Assembly: GCF_002153605.1 (NCBI RefSeq)
Contig: NZ_JOPG01000013.1
Location: 44,976 to 108,975 of the forward strand
Length of the DNA: 64,000 nucleotides
DNA from: Acetobacter malorum
Lineage (GTDB): Bacteria > Pseudomonadota > Alphaproteobacteria > Acetobacterales > Acetobacteraceae
Direction: 5' to 3'
Under the pieces are notes generated by a model, which was not told the origin of the DNA, made no database searches, and saw only the letters and a list, made by a program, of their open reading frames with translations. The number at the start of each line of letters is the position of its first letter. The first letter of the stretch is position 1. Position numbers and translations under genes: made by a program. This document shows, piece by piece, positions 1 to 10,400 of this stretch.

Positions 1-1503
1 GAGGAAGCTCATGTCAAACGGGTAGACATCCGCTGTCATGCCGTCCGTGCTGGTCACGGCGCGCAGGGCGCAGGCCTGATCATACGTGCGGCCATCGCCC
101 ATCACGCCCACGGTGCGGACCGGCAGCAGGACGGCGAAGGCCTGCCAGATGGCGTCATACAGGCCAGCCGCGCGGATTTCTTCAAGGAAGACGGAATCCA
201 CTTTCCGCAGCAGGTCCAGTTTTTCCCGCGTGATGTTACCGGGGATACGGATAGCCAGACCCGGCCCGGGGAACGGATGCCGCCCGACGATAGCTTCCGG
301 AATATCCAGCTCACGGCCCAGATCGCGCACTTCATCCTTAAACAGTTCACGCAGCGGTTCGACCAGCTGCATGTTCATGCGTTCCGGCAGGCCGCCGACG
401 TTATGGTGCGATTTGATGGTGACAGACGGGCCACCCGTAAAGCTGACGCTCTCGATCACATCCGGATACAACGTGCCCTGTGCGAGGAACTGTGCGCCGC
501 CCAGCTTGGTGGCTTCTTCCTCAAACACTTCCACAAACAGGCGGCCAATGGTCTTGCGCTTGATTTCCGGGTCCGTCACGCCGTCCAGCTCACGCAGGAA
601 CAGTTCAGACGCATCCCGATGCACGAGCGTGATGTTGAAGCGGCCACGGAAAGTTTCAATCACTTCCTCAGCTTCACCCGCGCGCAGCATGCCGTGATCG
701 ACAAAGATGCAGGTCAGCTGGTCGCCAATAGCTTCATGAATCAGCACAGCCGCCACGGAGGAATCGACCCCGCCGGACAGACCGCAGATGACCTTGCCGG
801 TGCCGACCTGCTCACGGATGCGGGCAATTTCCATCTCGCGGAAGCCAGCCATGGTCCATGTGCCGGAGCAGCCGGCCACGTTATGCGTGAAGTTGCGCAG
901 CAGTGCAGCCCCGTGCGGCGTGTGCACCACTTCCGGGTGGAACTGCACGCCATACAGGCGGCGGCCTTCATCCGCGATAACGGCAAACGGTGCGCCTTCG
1001 CTCACGGCCACAATGCGGAAGCCGGGGGGCAGTTCCGTCACGCGGTCACCGTGGCTCATCCATACCTGCTCACGGTTGCCGCGCGCCCATGCGCCACGGA
1101 ACAGGGCGCAGTCTTCCACAATATCAACAAAGGCGCGGCCAAATTCGCGGTGGTCGGAGCTTTCAACCTGCCCGCCCAGCTGGAGACACATGGCCTGCTG
1201 GCCGTAGCAGATGCCCAGAACCGGCACCGCCAGCTCAAACACGACTTCCGGCACGCGGGGGGAATCCGGGCTGGTTACGCTGGCGGGACCGCCAGAAAGG
1301 ATAATGCCGCGAGGCGCAAAGGCGCGGATGCGCTCTGCGGTGGCGGTGAACGGCCAGATTTCACAATAGACACCGCTTTCCCGCACGCGGCGGGCAATAA
1401 GCTGTGTCACCTGACTGCCAAAATCCAGGATCAGGATACGGTCCTGATGAAGGGACTCGTCCAGTTTGGTGGAGGAAGCGGGGATGGTGGCATCGGCAGG
1501 CAT
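1..1503 (-). CDS. guaA: GMP synthase (glutamine-hydrolysing), 3' end cut by window edge
   Basis: Makes GMP from XMP, ATP and glutamine in the cytoplasm (last step of de novo guanine nucleotide synthesis). On the reverse strand the frame opens with ATG at 1503 and stays open to base 1, giving 501 codons; known GuaA proteins are about 510-530 residues, so only some 20-25 C-terminal residues should be missing. Visible: the N-terminal amidotransferase start [20 protein letters not shown], the nucleophile motif GICYGQQ with Cys at about residue 99, and the ATP pyrophosphatase loop SGGVDSS at about 243-249. The last residues seen (VYPFDMSFL) fit the dimerisation domain. No strong ribosome-binding site precedes the ATG. 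Family assignment is secure. Confidence 0.97.
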   Translation of the reverse strand, partial: MPADATIPASSTKLDESLHQDRILILDFGSQVTQLIARRVRESGVYCEIWPFTATAERIRAFAPRGIILSGGPASVTSPDSPRVPEVVFELAVPVLGICYGQQAMCLQLGGQVESSDHREFGRAFVDIVEDCALFRGAWARGNREQVWMSHGDRVTELPPGFRIVAVSEGAPFAVIADEGRRLYGVQFHPEVVHTPHGAALLRNFTHNVAGCSGTWTMAGFREMEIARIREQVGTGKVICGLSGGVDSSVAAVLIHEAIGDQLTCIFVDHGMLRAGEAEEVIETFRGRFNITLVHRDASELFLRELDGVTDPEIKRKTIGRLFVEVFEEEATKLGGAQFLAQGTLYPDVIESVSFTGGPSVTIKSHHNVGGLPERMNMQLVEPLRELFKDEVRDLGRELDIPEAIVGRHPFPGPGLAIRIPGNITREKLDLLRKVDSVFLEEIRAAGLYDAIWQAFAVLLPVRTVGVMGDGRTYDQACALRAVTSTDGMTADVYPFDMSFL

Positions 1504-1755
1504 GAGCTACTGTCTTTCTGGTCAGCGCCTGAGCGGCATTCTAAACGACGGACAGCCACCACCGGGCAAAGCGCCGGAGCATAGGCGCCAGAGTGGGGCG
1601 GCTGTATGCTAGACAGCGGATATAAAACGGTGCAGCCCGGACGTCACCCTATAATAAGACTCTCCGCAGCATCATTTTATAAAGGTGTGGCGCAGGTGAG
1701 ACCTCTGGACGGGGAACATCTGACCCCGGATCTTCTCTCTCACAGGAGCATGTTC

Positions 1756-2226
1756 ATGAATCCTTTCTCTCTTCTGGCCCACGGCAGGTCTCCTGCTGGC
1801 CGCACGCACCAGCCTTTGCGCGCCCTGCCGCTGGCGGGGGTGGCCCTGCTGGCGCTGGTCTGTGGCGCAGCGGCCCCGGCGGCGGATGACCCGTATGGGG
1901 AATGGATTGGCACGCTGGTGGCCGAGAAGGGGCATAACTGCCCGGTGCACACGGTCTCGCTCATGCAGGTTCAGCCCAAGCACATTACCTTCACGCCGGA
2001 AATGGGTGCGCTGGTGCTGCGTGGTGTGCCGGACAAGAAGACGCAGCATTATCATGCGCAGCTGATTTTGCAGGACTCTCACCACCAGCCACTCCCCATG
2101 GTGTTTGAAGCGCATCCGGTGGGCGATACGTTTGAAGGCGTTTACGGCACGCCGGAATGCCGCGCGCATGTCACGCTCAAACGCCCCGAAGGCCGGGCCT
2201 GGAAGAACTTTATGGGGGATGATTGA
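1756..2226 (+). CDS. Exported hypothetical protein, about 156 aa
   Basis: I do not recognise a named family. From the ATG at 1756 the protein has a hydrophobic stretch (LPLAGVALLALVCGAAAPA, about residues 27-45) that reads as a Sec signal peptide, then a mature part of about 110 residues starting near DDPYGEWIGTL. Two cysteines (NCPVH and PECRA) could form a disulfide, as expected for a periplasmic protein. An in-frame ATG lies at 1750, but AGGAG at 1744-1748 is too close to it and well spaced (7 nt) for 1756, so 1756 is chosen. The frame is open further upstream to 1606 without a better start. It sits alone between guaA (divergent) and tRNA-Arg. Confidence 0.75.
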   Translation: MNPFSLLAHGRSPAGRTHQPLRALPLAGVALLALVCGAAAPAADDPYGEWIGTLVAEKGHNCPVHTVSLMQVQPKHITFTPEMGALVLRGVPDKKTQHYHAQLILQDSHHQPLPMVFEAHPVGDTFEGVYGTPECRAHVTLKRPEGRAWKNFMGDD

Positions 2227-2297
2227 AAAAAAATCGCCTCATGTGAATTTTGGGGGTTGCCAGACCCGGCGCCCCCGGCTAAACACCGCGTCAAGGC

Positions 2298-2374
2298 GCA
2301 CCCGTAGCTCAACTGGATAGAGCACCAGACTACGAATCTGGGGGTTAGGAGTTCGAGTCTCTTCGGGTGCACCA
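2298..2374 (+). tRNA. tRNA-Arg (anticodon ACG)
   Basis: Full cloverleaf in 77 nt. The acceptor stem GCACCCG pairs with CGGGTGC; the D arm has GCTC/GAGC; the anticodon stem CCAGA/TCTGG holds loop CTACGAA, giving anticodon ACG (read as ICG after A34 deamination); the T arm AGGAG/CTCTT holds TTCGAGT. The CCA end is encoded. ACG decodes the CGU/CGC/CGA arginine codons. Confidence 0.96.
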
Positions 2375-2572
2375 CTTCCCTTTTTCAATTTGAAGCACTT
2401 TAAATGTTCAGACTTTTTGTCTGTCACTGTGCCTCAGTGATCCGTCTTTCTCTGCCTTACAGAGACAGGCTGGCTTAAGGGATTTCCCCCTCAGCGGGCC
2501 TTTTCCCCATTTTTTGAAAAATTTTCAGAAAACCCGGCTGTCCGCATGGTTGTTTGCGGGATTCTGGGTGAT

Positions 2573-3532
2573 TTATGGCTCCTTGTCTGCCGTCAGACAC
2601 AGCGCCAGATGCTGCGTGAGCAGAACACGTAAGGCGCTGGAGCCTTCACGCTGGTAGCGGTCATACTGCTCGCGCCAATGTTTCCCCATTTCCGGAGGGA
2701 GAGTGCTGGCCTGAAGGGCGCGTATACCGTTCAGCAGTTTTCTCTCAATCTGCGCCATAGAGCGTTGCGGAAAATGCAGCATGCAGAAGCCAGCTTCCAC
2801 CATAAGCCGGGTATGACCCTGCACAGCATCGACCTGCTCCACAAAATGGTTCCCCTGCCCTGTTGTCAGCCCGTACCCGGTGCGGAGCGCTACTTTTGTT
2901 ACTTCCTGCCGCATAACCGGCCAGACAGCACAGTCAGTTTCGGTCAGCGACGAGCCAAAGGCTGTCAGCCGATAAGGCGGCGTGCTGGTGACCAACGCCG
3001 CCTGTGCCCAGTGGAACGCCAGAAGACGGGCCTCAGGGTCCGCGAGCATACGAGCAAACTTCTCCCCCGCATTTGGGCCAGTGTGGCAGCAGGTGATAAA
3101 TTCATCCGCATCTACAAAGAAGATCCAGTCGGGCGGGTTAGCATCATGACGCAGATAGGTTTCTGCAAATTGTTGCAGAGCCTGCATTTTTGCCGCCTGA
3201 TAATAAGCCTGCTGATAATCCTGTGCATAAAAAACATCAGCCTGAGGGGCGTCTTTTCGGAAAAGCTCAATTTCCTGCGCTGTGCCGTCCGTGCTGTTGT
3301 TATCCAGAATAAAGAAACGCCGGAAACCCAGTCGGTAATGATGCCGTAAATTCAGCCCCAAGATATCCGCTTCATCTTTCACCAGCATAAGCAAAGCTGC
3401 ATGCCGAAGGGCGGGAATGGTGACGTCTGACCGCACCTGCCAGCATGGCCCGGCCCGCAGCGTATCAAACGCGCGTTTTGCTCGGTCATTCAGGCCGCTC
3501 AGGAAATCCACCAGTCCCGCATACGTGTTCAT
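2573..3532 (-). CDS. Glycosyltransferase family 2-like protein (Glyco_tranf_2_4 type)
   Basis: 319 residues, no signal peptide or membrane segment, so probably a cytoplasmic enzyme that moves a sugar from a nucleotide donor. The GT-A fold signs are an N-terminal strand (LLMLVKDEADIL), the LDNNSTDGT motif typical of family 2, and a DADEF motif that corresponds to the metal/donor-binding DXD. It is in the group that includes DUF23/Glyco_tranf_2_4 proteins, whose acceptors are mostly unknown. No other sugar or polysaccharide gene adjoins it: upstream is the divergent Ivy gene, downstream the tRNA. The substrate cannot be told from sequence. Confidence 0.85.
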   Translation of the reverse strand: MNTYAGLVDFLSGLNDRAKRAFDTLRAGPCWQVRSDVTIPALRHAALLMLVKDEADILGLNLRHHYRLGFRRFFILDNNSTDGTAQEIELFRKDAPQADVFYAQDYQQAYYQAAKMQALQQFAETYLRHDANPPDWIFFVDADEFITCCHTGPNAGEKFARMLADPEARLLAFHWAQAALVTSTPPYRLTAFGSSLTETDCAVWPVMRQEVTKVALRTGYGLTTGQGNHFVEQVDAVQGHTRLMVEAGFCMLHFPQRSMAQIERKLLNGIRALQASTLPPEMGKHWREQYDRYQREGSSALRVLLTQHLALCLTADKEP

Positions 3533-3631
3533 CTGGGTCTTTACATCCGCATTTTATACTCTGTGTTTGAGTCTAACGGGTTTATACTAACGGGGCTATC
3601 CTTTTACAGTCTTCTGACAGGAGCAATAAGA

Positions 3632-4045
3632 ATGAAAAAACTCCCTTTTATAGCACTGGCTCTTTGCCTCGCGACCCCGGCTTTTGCCCAAAGCACACAA
3701 ACCACGGCGGATCTGGTCAATACGGTCAAATATCACCACGCCTATCAGACCATGACGGAACTGCCTGACTGGGTCACAAAGGCTTCTGCTGTTTCCGTCC
3801 CGACCGAAACTCTGAAGCAGAACGGAAAAAGCTATCTGACTGGCCATTTATGCAAACCGCATGACTGCGCCGACCATCAGCTTGACGTGGTCTTTTCTGA
3901 AGATGGCAAGGCAATATGGGGCCTGCTCTCCCGCCGTTATGGCAAAACGCTTTATCAGATGCCGCTCGGTGAGCCGAACGCGGAAACCCTTGCTGTGCTA
4001 ACGGCCTCTTATCACAAGAACAATCCGGATGATCCGGCGAAATAA
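3632..4045 (+). CDS. Ivy-family C-type lysozyme inhibitor, periplasmic
   Basis: 137 residues. Residues 1-19 form a clean signal peptide (KK, hydrophobic core, AFA-Q). The mature part carries CKPHDC at 74-79, the disulfide-closed loop that in E. coli Ivy plugs the lysozyme active site, followed by DVVFSEDGKAIWGLL as in the family. Length agrees with Ivy. ATG 3632 was chosen because ACAGGAG lies 8 nt upstream; the frame opens earlier (3563) without a site. The adjacent convergent gene encodes a lytic transglycosylase, so inhibition of an endogenous muramidase, as shown for Ivy in some bacteria, is as plausible as defence against host lysozyme. Family call is firm; the physiological target is inference. 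Confidence 0.88.
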   Translation: MKKLPFIALALCLATPAFAQSTQTTADLVNTVKYHHAYQTMTELPDWVTKASAVSVPTETLKQNGKSYLTGHLCKPHDCADHQLDVVFSEDGKAIWGLLSRRYGKTLYQMPLGEPNAETLAVLTASYHKNNPDDPAK

Positions 4046-4088
4046 TGCCTTAAAGGGCAATGAACCCGCAGGATCATTGCCCGGTGGC

Positions 4089-5468
4089 TTAGCTGTTCCG
4101 CACCGGAATGCACGGCATGGAGCGGGCATGCAGAACCTGACAAACGCCGGAAGCCCCTGCCCCGCCACTGGCGACAAGCTGTGCCCGATACATGGCTTTT
4201 CCGGAAACGGAGACTGACTGCACCGTCGGCGTTGCCTGCATAGACCGGGACGCAAGAACACGGTTCACACTTTCTGCCGTACGCCGCGCTTCCGCATAGG
4301 AGGCAAACGCACCAACCTGCACCGTGCTGCCTTTACCGTTATGCGGCGTCTGCAAAGACCGTGTCGCAACCGCAGAAGAAAGCATTGGGGTGCGGCTGGC
4401 CCCACCGGACGCGGCGTAAGAGCCTGGCAGCCTTAACACATGCTCAGAAGACGAGACTGGCGTGGTGTAAACAGCATTTTGCACGCGGGCTGTTGCGCCT
4501 CGGGATGACGGCGCAGAGGTGAAAGAGGCAGGCATAACGCGTGCGGGTGGCAGGCTGGTCTGCGTAATGGCGGGCGTTGCATCGGCGACCTGCTGAACCT
4601 GCGCAGGTGCTTCGGAGGAAGGCGTTTCGGCCTGCGCCACCGCGACAGGAGCCGGGCTGGGGGCCTCCGGCACTGGGTCAGGGTGTGGACTATCGCGGTC
4701 CATCAGGCAGGGTGCAGAGGGATCATACGCGGCATCCGGGTCTCTCAGGCAGCCATCGGCCGTGCGGGAAAGATCGGCTTTGGCGTAATAGGCCTCGGAA
4801 TACGCAACCTGCGTTGTGCTCTGGATGGGCACCGGCGCCCATTTGCCACGCACGGCCACGCCACCGCCCAGATGCGGCGTAATGGCGGCCACGTAATTCA
4901 CCGTTTCATCCGGCAGGTGGCGACCGTTATTCAGATAATCATCCACCCGGTCCGGCCCGGCATTATAGGCAGCCAGAAAGCCGGGTGCACCATAGCGATC
5001 ATACATCAGGCGGATATAGGCGGCCCCGGCCAGAATGTTGTCCTTCGGGTTATAGGGATCTCCCCCCAGACCATACTGGCTCTGCATGTCCGCATAGGTG
5101 GCGGGCATAAGCTGCATCAGCCCCATCGCCCCTGCCCCGGACGTTGTCAGCCCGCCATTGAGATATTGCTTCCCGCCGGATTCCTGCTGCATGACAGCCC
5201 GGATCCACGTATCGGGGATCGCAAAGCGTTTTGCCGCCTGACGGATATACGGCCCCCACGGGTCTTCCGCCGGGCCGGGGGCGCGATAGGCCGGGTGTGT
5301 CGTCTCGACAGTGCCCATATCGTAAATGGCATCCGGGTCATACGCGGCATTGGGGTCATACACAGCGTGATAGGAGCCGGCCTGCGCGGGCAGAAAACCG
5401 CCTGCTCCCAGCCCGAGCGCTGTCGCCAGCACGCATAGTGAATGTGCTTTTGGTGTTCGACTCCGCAC
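4089..5468 (-). CDS. Periplasmic lytic transglycosylase (SLT) with C-terminal SPOR domain
   Basis: 459 residues, GTG start at 5468 with AAGGGG 8 nt upstream. Residues 1-30 are a signal peptide ending AQA. An odd YDPNAAYDPDAIYD repeat follows, then EDPWGPYI and the SLT domain (about 68-195) with catalytic Glu96 in QQESGG, GAMGLMQLMP and the AYNAGP motif. A long Pro/Ala/Ser/Gln-rich linker leads to a SPOR peptidoglycan-binding domain from about 372. It should cleave glycan strands to 1,6-anhydro-muramyl products, with SPOR directing it to denuded glycan at the septum. A paralogue with the same order of parts lies at 22024-23463, which unlike this one is a lipoprotein. A dislocated pair of short repeats DPDAAYDPSAP also occurs in the linker. 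Confidence 0.9.
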   Translation of the reverse strand: MRSRTPKAHSLCVLATALGLGAGGFLPAQAGSYHAVYDPNAAYDPDAIYDMGTVETTHPAYRAPGPAEDPWGPYIRQAAKRFAIPDTWIRAVMQQESGGKQYLNGGLTTSGAGAMGLMQLMPATYADMQSQYGLGGDPYNPKDNILAGAAYIRLMYDRYGAPGFLAAYNAGPDRVDDYLNNGRHLPDETVNYVAAITPHLGGGVAVRGKWAPVPIQSTTQVAYSEAYYAKADLSRTADGCLRDPDAAYDPSAPCLMDRDSPHPDPVPEAPSPAPVAVAQAETPSSEAPAQVQQVADATPAITQTSLPPARVMPASFTSAPSSRGATARVQNAVYTTPVSSSEHVLRLPGSYAASGGASRTPMLSSAVATRSLQTPHNGKGSTVQVGAFASYAEARRTAESVNRVLASRSMQATPTVQSVSVSGKAMYRAQLVASGGAGASGVCQVLHARSMPCIPVRNS

Positions 5469-5754
5469 AATCTGCCCCTTATCCCTGCGCCCCGGCCCTG
5501 TTTTGCCGTCTGACGCGCTTGTTTCTTCTACTCTCCGCCCGGAAACCTTTTGTTCACCCTGCTCAGCAGGGATGATGCTGTTAAGATTACTATTATGTCA
5601 TTTTAATGAAAACGGCTTTTCTCCGCCTCTTCCGTCCCCCTGAAGCCCTCTGGCCGAACAGCTTACACTCAAACGTGAGTCAGCCTCTTACAGACTTGCA
5701 CGTTACGCATAGGACCTTCCCGTTTTGGGGATCAATCCTGTCAAAGAGACGATC

Positions 5755-7353
5755 ATGTTTATTCAGCCTCTCGTGCCTGCAGGTCACTCTCTGGTTCTTT
5801 CCTTTATTCTTGCTGCTGCCCCCATTCTCACCACGCTGATCCTGATGGGGGTTCTCCGAAGGCCCGCATGGCAGGCCACACTGGGTGGCCTGATTGTGGG
5901 GGTCATCATGGCCCTTGCCGTCTGGGGGCTGCCGGTTTCTCTGGCACTCGCCAGTATCAGCAACGGCGTGATTTTCTCTTTCCTGCCGGTGATGTGGATT
6001 GCGCTCTCCGCGCTGTTTCTTTTCAACATCGCTATGGAAAGCGGACGGTTTGACGCCTTCCGGCAATGGATTATCACCCACCTGCCCAATGACCGCCGGA
6101 TTATGCTGGTGGTGCTGGGGTTCTGCTTCAGCGCTGCGCTGGAAGGGGTTGCCGGATTTGGCACACCCGTCGCTATTACCAGCGCGTTGCTGATCATGCT
6201 CGGCTTCCCCGCGCTGGAAGCCCTGACTTATGTGCTGATTTTCAACTCCGCGCCGGTGGCGTTTGGCGGTCTTGGTATTCCCATTACCGTGCTGGCCTCC
6301 ATTACCGGCCTGCCCGCCGATACGCTGGGGGCGACCATTGGCCACCAGATTGCGCCGTTTGCCTTCTTCATCCCGTTTTATGTGATGGTGCTGTATGCGG
6401 GCTGGTCCACACTGCGGCAGATCTGGCCGGTGCTGGTGGTGGCCAGCGGGAGCTTTGCGCTGACACTGCTGGTTGTCTCCAGCTGGGTGACATACAGCCT
6501 GACCAATGTGCTTTCTTCCTGCGTTTCTCTGCTGGCTACCATTGCGTTTTTGAAAGTCTGGCAGCCAACGCCTGACCCGGCCCACGCCATTGATGACCGT
6601 ATTCTGCAACAGGCTCCCCGCAAGGCAGGAGACTGGAACGGCCCGCACTGGCAGGGCTGGATTCCGTGGATTACCGTCGTGCTGGTGGTGATTGTGTGGG
6701 ATTCCCTGCATATTGCCAAAATTGGCGCGATGCCCATCAAATGGCCGGGGCTGGACCATCAGGTCTTTATCTCACTGTATCAGAAACCCTATGCGGCAGT
6801 CTGGAACTTTGAACCTCTGGGTACGGGCACTGCCATTCTGATTTCTGCGTTGCTGACGGCTCTCTTTACCCGCCTTGCGCCACGTAAGATCTGGGCCGCA
6901 CTGGTCACAACCGCACGGCAGGGCTGGCTGGCCGTGGTGACGGTGGCTCTGACCATCGGGCTGGCTTTTCTGATGAACTATTCCGGCATGACCTACACGC
7001 TGGGATACGCGGTGGCCTCCACGGGAGTTCTGTTCCCCTTCGTTTCTGTTTTCCTTGGCTGGATTGCTGTCTTTTTGACAGGCAGCGATACGTCCGGCAA
7101 CGCGCTGTTTGGCAATTTGCAGGTCGCGGCAGCACACCAGCTCTCTCTGGACCCGGTGGTATTTGCCTCTGCCAACTCTTCCGGCGGGGTCATGGGGAAA
7201 ATGATTTCCCCGCAGAACATCACCACCGGCGTGGCCGTCACGTCCCTCAAAGGGCAGGAAGGCATTGTGCTGGCCCGCACATTCAAACACAGCCTGTTCC
7301 TGACCATCTGCCTTGGGGTGATGGTGGCGGTGCAGCAGTTTATTATGCGTTAG
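5755..7353 (+). CDS. lldP: L-lactate permease (LctP/LldP family)
   Basis: 532 residues with about 12-13 membrane segments; imports lactate (and probably glycolate) with protons across the inner membrane. Family signs are the N-terminal membrane block, EGVAGFGTPVAITSALL, the NSAPVAFGGLGIP segment and the C-terminal GSDTSGNALFGNLQ and NSSGGVMGKMISPQN motifs. Start ATG 5755 follows AAAGAGAC; a TTG ten codons earlier is less likely. No lactate dehydrogenase or regulator adjoins it; a quinone-linked D-lactate dehydrogenase lies 40 kb away at 45719-47440. A short dyad (ACTCA-N4-TGAGT, 5667-5680) sits about 75 nt upstream, but it does not match the LldR operator that I know. Confidence 0.93.
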   Translation: MFIQPLVPAGHSLVLSFILAAAPILTTLILMGVLRRPAWQATLGGLIVGVIMALAVWGLPVSLALASISNGVIFSFLPVMWIALSALFLFNIAMESGRFDAFRQWIITHLPNDRRIMLVVLGFCFSAALEGVAGFGTPVAITSALLIMLGFPALEALTYVLIFNSAPVAFGGLGIPITVLASITGLPADTLGATIGHQIAPFAFFIPFYVMVLYAGWSTLRQIWPVLVVASGSFALTLLVVSSWVTYSLTNVLSSCVSLLATIAFLKVWQPTPDPAHAIDDRILQQAPRKAGDWNGPHWQGWIPWITVVLVVIVWDSLHIAKIGAMPIKWPGLDHQVFISLYQKPYAAVWNFEPLGTGTAILISALLTALFTRLAPRKIWAALVTTARQGWLAVVTVALTIGLAFLMNYSGMTYTLGYAVASTGVLFPFVSVFLGWIAVFLTGSDTSGNALFGNLQVAAAHQLSLDPVVFASANSSGGVMGKMISPQNITTGVAVTSLKGQEGIVLARTFKHSLFLTICLGVMVAVQQFIMR

Positions 7354-7372
7354 GCTGTAGAACGGCATATAA

Positions 7373-7404
7373 AAAAGGATCATCCCTTTCAGGATGATCC
7401 TTTT
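7373..7404. terminator. Bidirectional rho-independent terminator between lldP and TonB receptor
   Basis: A perfect 13-bp stem (AAAAGGATCATCC / GGATGATCCTTTT) closes a 6-nt loop, CTTTCA. The A run on the left and the T run on the right let it end transcripts from both the permease (plus) and the receptor (minus). Confidence 0.9.
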
Positions 7405-7454
7405 CCTCTCAAGGCCATTTCAGGACGGTTGTACCGTCCTGACGTGCTCTGTTT

Positions 7455-10400
7455 TTAGAATTCAACTCCGGCCTCAACCTGGAAATTTCGGCCAATGATT
7501 GCATCCCAGTAGCGGTTTGTACTGCCCTGGTACGGATACTGCGGCTTGGCGTCAAACACGTTGTTCATCACGAAGCTGACGTTGTAACGCTTGGCAAAAG
7601 TATAACCGATGGTCGTGTTGAACATGAAATACTGTTTCATGGTGTTGTTCGGATAGACACCATCAGCAACTTGCAACTTATATTTTGCCTTGCCGTAATA
7701 CATCATTTGCCACTGCACAAACAACGGACCACGCAGGTAGTTGAAGTTAGCTGTAAAGTTATCACGCAGGTCAGAGCTGGTACCCAGATACTCATACTGG
7801 CTTGTCAGGATAGAACCGTTATGAATGAAGCCGTGTTTATAGTTCACGGTGGTCTGGATTGCCCCGTCATTTTCAGACAGACCCACAACTGTCAGCGGCA
7901 TCATATAAGACAAATGCGCCTGCAAGCCACGATAATGCTCAGTCCCGATGTTGTAGAAGCCTTCCTGATAGCCCTGATTGATCTGGCCGCTCGCATCACG
8001 CGAGAAGGAACTGCAATACTGGTTGGGATAAGACGTGGAATCATAGCAAGCTGCCATGATGTCTTCGATACCCAGCTGCGCAATTTCGTCTTTAACACGA
8101 ACATCATACAGATCCGCGCCCAGAGTCAGGCCACGCACCCAGCGGGGCTGGAAGGAAGCGCCGGCAGTAAACTGCTTAGACTGCTCGTTCTTCAGATGGT
8201 GGTTACCACCAGACAGCCCCTGCACTGTAAATTTATTGATGTTGGACTGGAAGCCCGCAGGCACACCCGCTTTCTGGCAGTTCATACGACGCGCAACAGG
8301 GTTTGGCCCGGAATTGATAGCTGTCGCGTCACACGGATCGGTCCCGGTATCGAACACGGTGGAGTTCGGCATATAGAGTTCCGTAATGGACGGAGCTCGG
8401 AACGACGTTGTGTAGTTACCGTGAAAGACAATATCACGCACCGGCGCATAGGAACCACCACCGGAATACGCCCAGAAGCCACCGTTTGCACTGTTGTTGA
8501 CATAACGACCGGAGCCGGTTGCCGTCAGCGCATACACACCCGGAATGTTCATCTGGGGTGAAACCAGCGGGATCATCGTTTCACCATACGCTTCGTTGGT
8601 ATGGTAAGAGCCGCCAACTCCCATGACAGGCACGGTGTTCCCGTACTGCTGGTAGCTACCGTCAGACATCAGCTGACCGCGGTAGAAGTTGCCTGGGTTG
8701 AAGTCCATACCTTCAAAACGGTGTTCGTACCCGATGTCATACGTCCAGTCTCCGGCTGGGAGTTTTACAACCGTGCTTCGCACGTCTGCATTGAAGTCCC
8801 ACTGCTGGTTGATGGATTTGGTGCGTGCGTCCGTCTGGATATAGTCTGAAGCTGCTTTACTGGCCTGATTAACGCCTAGCGGATTCAACGGTGAACATGT
8901 GGAGTTCAGAGACGGATAAGCTGCATTAGTATAACCGGAGGCGCAGACAATATTGCCGGAACTGTCCTGCACCGCATTCAGCGCATTGATGTAGTTTTGC
9001 GTCAGGATTTCACGCTGCGTAGTGGAAGAGCGATACTGACCGTATTCTGCGCTGCCTTTCCACTCGAATTTGCGACCGGCAAAGTGAAAATCACCCTGAA
9101 GTCCACCAACGAACCGAAACAGGTTTGTATCGGTGGTGTATTTTCCGGTGTAGTAATCGGTGTTGGCGCGGGAAAGATAGAACTGATCTGTCGGCAGACC
9201 GGCTGCCTGCAGGTTGTTGATAATGGTTGTTCGCTCAGCAGACGTCAGATACGGGTTATTGGTGCTGATCGGCAACGCGCCATTACCCTGCGTCACGTCC
9301 GTCATCGCGTCATCAAACATCTGCGTGTTGTAGTACGGCTGAGCAGCCATGTTGGACACGGAAGAACGCACGTACCAGCCCTCGAACGACGCACGGAGAT
9401 GCTCCGTAATATCGTAATGGCCAAGCAGTGTGAGGTTTAGTCTCTGCTGGTTGGTTATAAGGTTATTATAGTTGCTGATCGGGAAACCATTATTCTGGGC
9501 TTTTGTGCCGGTCGCTGTCAGACCGTCACCCGTCAGCTTACCGTAGCTGAGCGGCACCAGAGATTTGCCATCCTGACTAAAGACCAGTGGCTGACCAGCA
9601 GAGTTTGTAATAGCGGTGCCAATGTCCTGACCTTTATAGTTCGGCAGGTCATAATATGCGCCGGACATGGAGGGCACACCCGCCGTGGTGAACGGAAGAT
9701 AGTAGCGGCCACCACGAGCCAGATCATACCCGGTGCCAGCAGTGTTGCGCACATACTGCATACGGCCATCACCAGCGCCGACCCAGTTGGCACGATCTGC
9801 GTTGGTCATACCGAAAGTCTGGTTATATTCGGTATCAAAAACGATGCTGCCGCGATCATGGTCGAAGTGACGTCCAACCTTACCTGCCAGGCGATAGTTG
9901 ATGGCGTCCTGACGCTGACTGAAGCCAGTCTGGCCATCCAGCTTTACGCCCTGATAATCATCATCAAGCGTGAAGTTCTGCACACCTGCAATGGCGTCAG
10001 ACCCGTAGACCGGTCCCCCCGAGCCAACAACCGTTTCCACTTTCTTAATCAGAAGGCTGGGGATGTTCCCGATATCGACCGGAGAGCCCTGCACGGCGCC
10101 GAACAAAGAGGCCGTTGCTGATGAGACAAAACGACGCCCATTAACCAGCGTCAGGGTCCGCTGAGAGCCAAGATCAAGCAGATCACCATAAGTCTGGCCA
10201 GCGCCATAATAGCCGTTCTGTGCACCGAGCGGGCTGTTATCAGGCACACTATAGTTCGGATTTTCACGCATCAGAGCGAGGCCCAGGTTGGTATAGCCTC
10301 GGGCCTGAATCTGGTCCGCGCCCAGATCCATGGTTGCCATAGTGTTGGTCAGACGATTCTGCAGAAGGCGAGAGCCTGTAACCGTAACGTTCTCAGTATT

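Noticed and set aside
277..1584. Plus-strand open frame of 435 codons at the left edge
   Set aside because: It is antisense to guaA, whose catalytic motifs are all visible on the minus strand.
1504..1755. Riboswitch in the guaA leader
   Set aside because: No purine- or PRPP-riboswitch core visible by eye in the 250-bp gap.
5667..5680. ACTCA-N4-TGAGT dyad upstream of lldP as an LldR operator
   Set aside because: Too short and unlike the LldR/PdhR sites that I know; no regulator gene nearby.
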